Made by a program: the position numbers and the translations under genes. Shown here piece by piece: positions 58,815 to 64,000 of a stretch of DNA of 64,000 bases. Source of the DNA: Siphonodentalium dalli. Lineage: Eukaryota > Mollusca > Scaphopoda > Gadilida > Siphonodentaliidae. The notes below the pieces were generated by a model. The model saw only the letters and a list, made by a program, of their open reading frames with translations, was not told where the DNA came from and did no database searches. Location of the stretch: positions 56,645,899 through 56,709,898 of the forward strand of contig CP136067.1 of the NCBI GenBank assembly GCA_032622095.1. The letters run 5' to 3'. Numbering within the stretch: position 1 is the first letter of the stretch; every line of letters begins with the position of its first letter.

Positions 58815-59345
58815 TTATATGAAACTAGCAGGGTCACCCGGCGTTTATTGGGTAAAGACGATTGGAAAGAAATTGAGTGTTTTGACATACATTTACATAA
58901 TTTCAAAAAACTTCACTGTACACCACATTGGTGGTTTTCCCTTCTGCTGCACGGATGAAGAGGTTGACTTTTTATTTATTCCTAATATGGTATGGGTAAA
59001 TAGCGTTCTGGTAGCTTGTGCTATTCGAGGCGGTATGAGATGTTGCGTGTGCGTGGTATATGTGTAGACTAACGGCAAAGTTCCCTGTTGGTATGAATAA
59101 ATATCGTTCTGATCTCTTATGCACATAACGTGTTACACATGCAACGACACCCTGCGCGGAGTCTCGTTTTGTCTTTTTAAAACATCTGAGGTAAACGGAG
59201 CTATCTATTAATGCTCACCGAGTCAAATTACCTATATATACACATTTTCAGCGATGATGGTCCAGCCGTTTTATCGTCTTTTAGCGGACAAACAAACAAA
59301 CAAACAAAATTTGGTTTCATTAGTATATATAAATAGATAGATAGA
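58815..59345 (+). repeat. RTE/SINE-like 3' remnant
   Basis: Begins atgaaactagcagggtcacc and cggcgtttattgggt, and ends with gatggtccagccgttttatc, a (acaa)n run, aaatttggtttcatt and a tatatataaatagatagata tail. The ccagccgttt plus (acaa)n plus tatata-atagat ending is a common form of RTE-type or SINE tails in invertebrates. Coding content is not recognisable. Confidence 0.45.
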
Positions 59346-59456
59346 TGGGGCCAAAGTGGCTGAGTTGGTAATGTGCAATAATGAGTCATAATTAGACGAG
59401 CATAAGCCAACCTACTAAAGCGAATCTTGTTCTAAATGTGTGATCCACGCACATGA
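59346..59456 (+). repeat. Degenerate tRNA-like SINE head
   Basis: ggggccaaagtggctgagtt begins with a sequence fitting a pol III A box (tggctgagttgg). No matching B box (ggttcgaatcc) was found and no cloverleaf can be drawn, so it is at most a decayed SINE head. Confidence 0.3.
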
Positions 59457-59633
59457 AATTTAAACCTGATTCGTGTATCTGGGTAAATTTAAACCTGATT
59501 CGTGTATCTGGGTAAATTTAAACCTGATTCGTGTATCTGTGTAAATTTAAACCTGATTCGTGTATCTGGGTAAATTTAAACCTGATTCGTGTATCTGGGA
59601 AAATTTAAACCTGATTCGTGTATCTGGGTAAAT
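59457..59633 (+). repeat. 29-bp minisatellite, six copies
   Basis: Six almost perfect copies of a 29-bp unit containing aaatttaaacctgattcgtg and tatctgggt. Only single-base differences (gggt/gtgt/ggga). Confidence 0.95.
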
Positions 59634-59639
59634 TTGTTA

Positions 59640-61110
59640 GCTGCTTTACGGATGTCTGTTTCGTGCAGCGGAGTAATTTCCTGGTTTCTGCAGTCTTTAA
59701 CCAACCTTAAAACTAACAGCGTCGTGACATGGACAATAGCGACTGAAATGGTGTGAGATATTCAGATTAACTTTATCACTGAATTGCACTGACAATGTGA
59801 ATATTTCATAAACAATAATCTCCTATCTCATCTTGGAATGAATATTATTGTCGCAATGATCTTTACAGACATATTATGGGCTTATTTCAGTGAATAAAAC
59901 AAATAAATTAGGACCCATGGGTACACTCACTATCTCTCCTGGAGGAAATCAGTAATCAACTAAGATTTTCAAAAATTCCAACAACATCGACTGTACAGTC
60001 TGTCCTCTCGGAAAATGCACATTATCCGCTTATAATATAATTTATTTTAAGTAGATAATCTGCTTAGAATAGCCTCATTTTAAGTCGATAATGTGCTGAA
60101 ATTGAGAGCATTTTAGTCACATTATTGACTCATAATGAGTTGATTCTAAGCATATTATGTGCGAACAATGACACAAATAAGCCAACTCACGACTTTTCAG
60201 GTGTTCACTCTTTAACATGTGTTGTTACTGTGGCCCGCGCCATAAAACGGAATAACGGATACGATCATTTATCTGCTTATTTCAGAATTAAATAATCACA
60301 TTATGTACCTATTTCACATAATAAGTCGATTATATGTGAGTATTTGCGCAAGGATATGTTGGATACATACGTCAATAATTCCGCCAACAAAGGTCACTGC
60401 GTGTAATTCATTTGTAACAATCAAGCCGTTTTCTGCCAACTTGGATATACTATTTATGAAAACAAACATTTTTGGCATGATTAATTGCTATTCCACTCTG
60501 AAAACCTCAGTGGAGTGTTCCACATCATTATAAACTGGCAAGAACTTTATTAGTTGGATTGAAATATGTTATAGAAATATATATTTTGTAAATTTCAAAT
60601 GGATTGGTGCACAAATGTGCGCGATTTCAATCATAACCGCGCGAAAATATTTATCTTTCAATTTACAACTATAGTAAGGTAAACTCGTCGGTTTGTGCCA
60701 CTTGTTTCTGTGTGCTTCAAAAGATTATTAGTTGGGAGGTGCATGTGGTGATTCTACAACAGATGGTATATATAGATACATGTACTGACAGATACTTATA
60801 CATACTCTATACATGTACCCACACTTAGAGGTCGTGCCTTTAATCTCGCTACTGTTTCCTTTGTGTTAATCGTGTTCTTCTATGTTGAATCTCATTTGCC
60901 ACTAGGATACAATTGTGTGTGAGATCAAGCTGCGGGCTGACTACCATTATCATAAGAGGTTCGTGTGAGTTTTAAAGTTCCTATACTTATATCTGCTTTG
61001 ATAGAGGGCAGTGTATCTTTTTCGGATCGGAACGAATTATCAAGCTATAAGGAAAGGGATATCAAAGCAGCGCCGGCATGGCTGGGTTGAAGTAGAGATA
61101 AGAATTATTA
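59640..61110. other. No gene; cluster of cacattat/ataatgtg words
   Basis: No coding sequence recognised. Between 60,010 and 60,340 the words cacattat and ataatgtg and the phrase taagtcgat recur in both orientations, suggesting a decayed inverted-repeat element. Confidence 0.45.
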
Positions 61111-61116
61111 TAACTA

Positions 61117-61323
61117 CAGTAATGCCCTAAATAATCAACTACTTAACCACAGCATAATTATAGGTATTTTTTCAGGATTTAGTCGGAAATATGGCTTGTT
61201 GTCATATTGTTACTCAGTGAAAGCTTTCCGATGAATGGCAACAAGCCATATTTCCGACTAAATCCTGAAAAAGTACCCATAATTATGATGTGGTTACGGA
61301 GTCGATTATTTAGGGCATTACTG
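61117..61323. mobile_element. 207-bp palindromic MITE with CAGT ends, TA-flanked
   Basis: Arms of about 90 bp with ends cagtaatgccctaaataatc and the inverse ...gattatttagggcattactg. TA lies on both sides (61,115-61,116; 61,324-61,325). CAGT termini with TA duplication are typical of pogo/Tc1-type elements. Confidence 0.85.
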
Positions 61324-61445
61324 TATACTGTTTCTTCTTGTTCTTCTTAACCACATGCAGCTGGCGAACTGGTCCTCAATGGACTTTTTTCTCCAGCACG
61401 TGGTGACAGGAAAAGGGAGATTATGAATTCTATCCACTTCACATT

Positions 61446-62266
61446 TTAACCCTTTGAACCCGAGAGACCGGAATACCGGTCCAATCCTTATATTCCTACA
61501 TGTATATCCCGGGAGACCGGAATACCGGTCCATAAATCAGACGATATTTCACACGAAATTACAGCTCAATAAACCCACATATCAACTAGAGTTGTACTTC
61601 TACTTTGCACACATGTGTCACATGCTTACCCACGTGACTTTGATCGACAAACTGACGACAGAGGGTTTGTTTCTTTGCGCACGCGCAGAGGCCTATTTCG
61701 AGAAAAAAAAACGCTTTTTATCGTCGGAAAAGTGGAAGTATTTCGTTAGAAATTTCGCGATCAAAGCCCAAATTAACTAGAATAGTGCTTCTATACTTTT
61801 CGCGAATGAGTCACATGTTCATACCTCTGATTGTACCAGTCAAATTGGAAACAGGGGGTCTGTTTCTTCGCGCAAGCACACCTACAGTCAAATTGGAAAC
61901 AGGGGGGTCTGTTTCTTCGCGCAAGAACACCTAGGTGCATTTTGAGAAATGTCTTCTATATTGTAGGTAAAGTGTAAGAATTTCGTTATAAATATATAGC
62001 GCGACCAAAGGAAGCCGCAATATATCTATGTACATGTACATGTATATTGAACGTGGAATAGACTGTCTGGTTGAAATACATTGTGACATATTTCACCGCA
62101 CACTTGTTCAGTTAGCATAGTCGATTGCCGTATAGTTGAGCGTGTATACATGTATATACGTCCCAATTAAGAGCTTTATGAGTTACGTCGTCGGAACACT
62201 ATATAACTTCAGGCGCCTCGGGTTGGGGTCATTTAACGTTCAGGACGTCAGGGTTCAAAGGGTTAA
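61446..62266. mobile_element. TTAA-flanked piggyBac-type MITE
   Basis: TTAA at 61,446-61,449 and 62,263-62,266 encloses 813 bp with exact 12-bp inverted ends CCCTTTGAACCC/GGGTTCAAAGGG. TTAA target use with CCC...GGG ends is the signature of the piggyBac superfamily. It contains two copies of gggagaccggaataccggtc and a 47-48 bp tandem duplication (about 61,837-61,932). Three frames of up to 122 codons have no transposase motif, so it is non-autonomous. Confidence 0.8.
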
Positions 62267-62422
62267 GACGGGAACCATGCGAGATGCATATTTCGACATG
62301 TATGTCAGATGGTCGTATATATCTCAAACACACATACAATTGAGAATCAACATGCTATCAGGCAATTGTGTACACGAGTGCGTACACTGGATTCCACACG
62401 CGAAAAATAAATACTTATTTAA

Positions 62423-62755
62423 AGGGGTAATGTACACTAAATCCGGCCATTTGTCGGACCATCTATTATATATACTCAACATAATATATTCAACAAATGA
62501 ATGAAACCGAGCCATGAACGAGTGCAACATACACTTATATGTGTTCTATGAACAATGTGAAGAATATGGTAATTATTATAAAACTGAGTTAATAACTCGA
62601 GTCATAACTCATTCTCATTATAATTACTATGTTGTTTTATGTCGTTCATAAAGTAAATGTGTGGCTCAAACTCATTCATTTGTTGCATTTATTCTGTTGT
62701 GTATAATAGGAGATGGTCCCATAAATGGCCGGATTTAGTGTACAGTCCCCATATA
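62423..62755. mobile_element. Palindromic MITE, about 330 bp
   Basis: Arms of about 88 bp: tgtacactaaatccggccat through aacaaatgaatgaaaccgag and their inverse at 62,668-62,750. The flanks ggggtaa/gtcccc also pair. The spacer has a weaker inverse of its own (tgaacga...tcgttca). Confidence 0.8.
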
Positions 62756-63436
62756 AAGACATGTTGTTTATGCAAGAAATCCGGAGAGCCTCCAATTGCA
62801 ATAATCACCAATCCAGTCGGGTTTAGAGCTAACTATACTGTGCATGATGCGGCTTCGTACGGTATTTATACATTACGGGCGAATTGATATAGGGATTTAT
62901 TATCGCTCCAATCATCAAGCCATATCAATCCACTGTACGAAGAAACAACTGACAAAAACAAATTAAATAAAAACAGACACAAGAATAATGTGACCCTCCC
63001 TGTGTGTGTATCACTAATAATCGACTATTGGGATTAGAACCCGCTTCACCGTCGCTGGACGGATGACGAAGGCCCAATGCACCATGCACCTTAATAATCC
63101 AGCCCTGACCGACAATTGATCCAATCACTATATACGGATACCATGTCCATAATATGAGAGGTCCAATTTCAGACAACATGTTCCATATAATCGCCGAAAT
63201 TCATATAGGTTTTGGTAACATCGATTGTTTGCTGCTAACATAAAGGGCAGTTTATCATTGTTTTAATGGCAATTGTCATAGTTTCACCTAGTTATAGTTA
63301 TAGCCTATTATATGTGACCTTTAAAAAAAATCCAATTAACGTTTCGCATCTTTTTCGAACTAGATAATACATATGTCGTTTTATGATTGTTTCTAATTAA
63401 ATAAGGATATCTTGTTCATCCGCAGTTTATAATTTT
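62756..63436. other. No gene recognised
   Basis: Nothing identified. An 84-codon minus-strand frame at 62,925-63,179 shows no domain. Confidence 0.45.
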
Positions 63437-63530
63437 GCTGTGCACTGACACCTGTACTCGAGGAATTTTAATTTAATCGTATGTGTGTGCACTGACACCT
63501 GTACTCGAGGAATTTTAATTTAATTTTATG
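63437..63530 (+). repeat. About 47-bp tandem duplication
   Basis: gtgcactgacacctgtactc and gaggaattttaatttaat occur twice in tandem, with a small difference at the junction (cgtatgtgt). Confidence 0.9.
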
Positions 63531-64000
63531 GGTATAAGAGTTGTCGTCCCTAAACAATCTATTTTGTGACACTTTCTGAAGCAGACAGCAAGAAAAATGA
63601 GATGTTTCATACATAAACTTTTAACATCTTCGCTGCTATATGACGTATTATCGACATAAAAGAGCGTCGTGTGCCTTTTTTTGTCCGAAGTACCCACGGA
63701 CCTACTTCAGCACACTAGCAGTAGACCATTATTGATAACTGGAACTGAGAGATTGTGCATCGGAATAACGGTATCTCGAAGTTCCAAACAGTGTGTGATG
63801 TTCCACGATTCTGAACGATAATAGCCTTTCTGGTACTCGTGATATTCTAGTTATATTTTTCCACTGGAAAATGGCAATAACGTCAACGGCATAGCACACA
63901 TTGTCATAACGTCATTTAGCAGCGAAGGGGTAGATGTATTGAAACCTTATTTGGAGTGGGGTGCAGTCAACTCACTCGAATAGAGGTTTTCTGGGAATTA
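63531..64000. other. No gene recognised
   Basis: Nothing identified up to the window end. Confidence 0.5.

Noticed and set aside
59346-59456. Functional tRNA gene
   Set aside because: Only an A-box-like start; no B box, no cloverleaf and no anticodon stem.
1-64000. Bacterial operons, prophage or defence islands
   Set aside because: Composition, stop density, microsatellites and LINE content are those of an animal genome; no ribosome-binding sites or gene clusters exist.

Overview
The window looks like accessory DNA from an AT-rich animal genome, most likely a marine invertebrate and probably a mollusc. Supporting signs are many tacatgta-type motifs, long (AT)n runs, L1/Tx1-type, R4/Dong-like, Penelope-like and zinc-knuckle retroelements, and many small inverted-repeat transposons beside satellite-like arrays. 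The mollusc call is an inference from repeat style. I found no intact host gene, rRNA or functional tRNA, and nothing bacterial. Almost every long open frame lies in a transposon relic or is a by-product of tandem repeats.

Layout. 0-13 kb: a broken LINE reverse-transcriptase piece at the left edge, a roughly 170-bp tandem-repeat block (3.6-5.1 kb), a short palindromic duplication (5.46-5.63 kb) and the first of three copies of a ~500-bp inverted-repeat element (6.36-6.87 kb). 12-21 kb: a three-copy dispersed repeat with an exon-like frame (two long direct copies 4.0 kb apart, one short inverted copy), a decayed transposon-type gene (13.0-13.6 kb), a broken PHD-finger frame (17.8-18.0 kb), and a minisatellite whose 247-bp segment was copied in inverted orientation into a piece of the three-copy repeat. 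22-29.3 kb: a zinc-knuckle ORF1 relic, a palindrome, a Penelope-like 3' end, then a nearly full-length minus-strand L1/Tx1-type LINE. Its 1,264-codon ORF2 keeps a single frame and is broken only by four stop codons. 29.4-34.7 kb: nested small transposons, including a 294-bp TA-flanked element whose empty site is preserved in a neighbouring duplicate, then a tandem-repeat element bounded by short inverted ends.

38-57 kb: several inverted-repeat elements. Two have a striking foldback design: 41,011-43,512 and 46,392-54,186. In both, short-oligomer repeats fill the outer part of each arm, and longer tandem monomers fill the inner part and switch orientation between arms. The larger one has TGTTACGCC...GGCGTAACA ends, a 5-bp AGGGA target duplication, about 32 monomers of ~152 bp in alternating A/B types, a nested 5'-truncated LINE, and an inner palindrome built from the same 21-bp oligomer as its ends. 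A TA-flanked 2.3-kb element (54,381-56,673) follows. 58.8-64 kb: an RTE/SINE-like tail, a degenerate tRNA-like head, a 29-bp minisatellite, a TA-flanked MITE with CAGT ends, a TTAA-flanked piggyBac-type element and another palindromic MITE.

Nothing here forms a metabolic or regulatory pathway. The window is best read as a record of nested transposition, inverted duplication and tandem amplification. The best candidate for an undescribed system is the pair of composite foldback elements.
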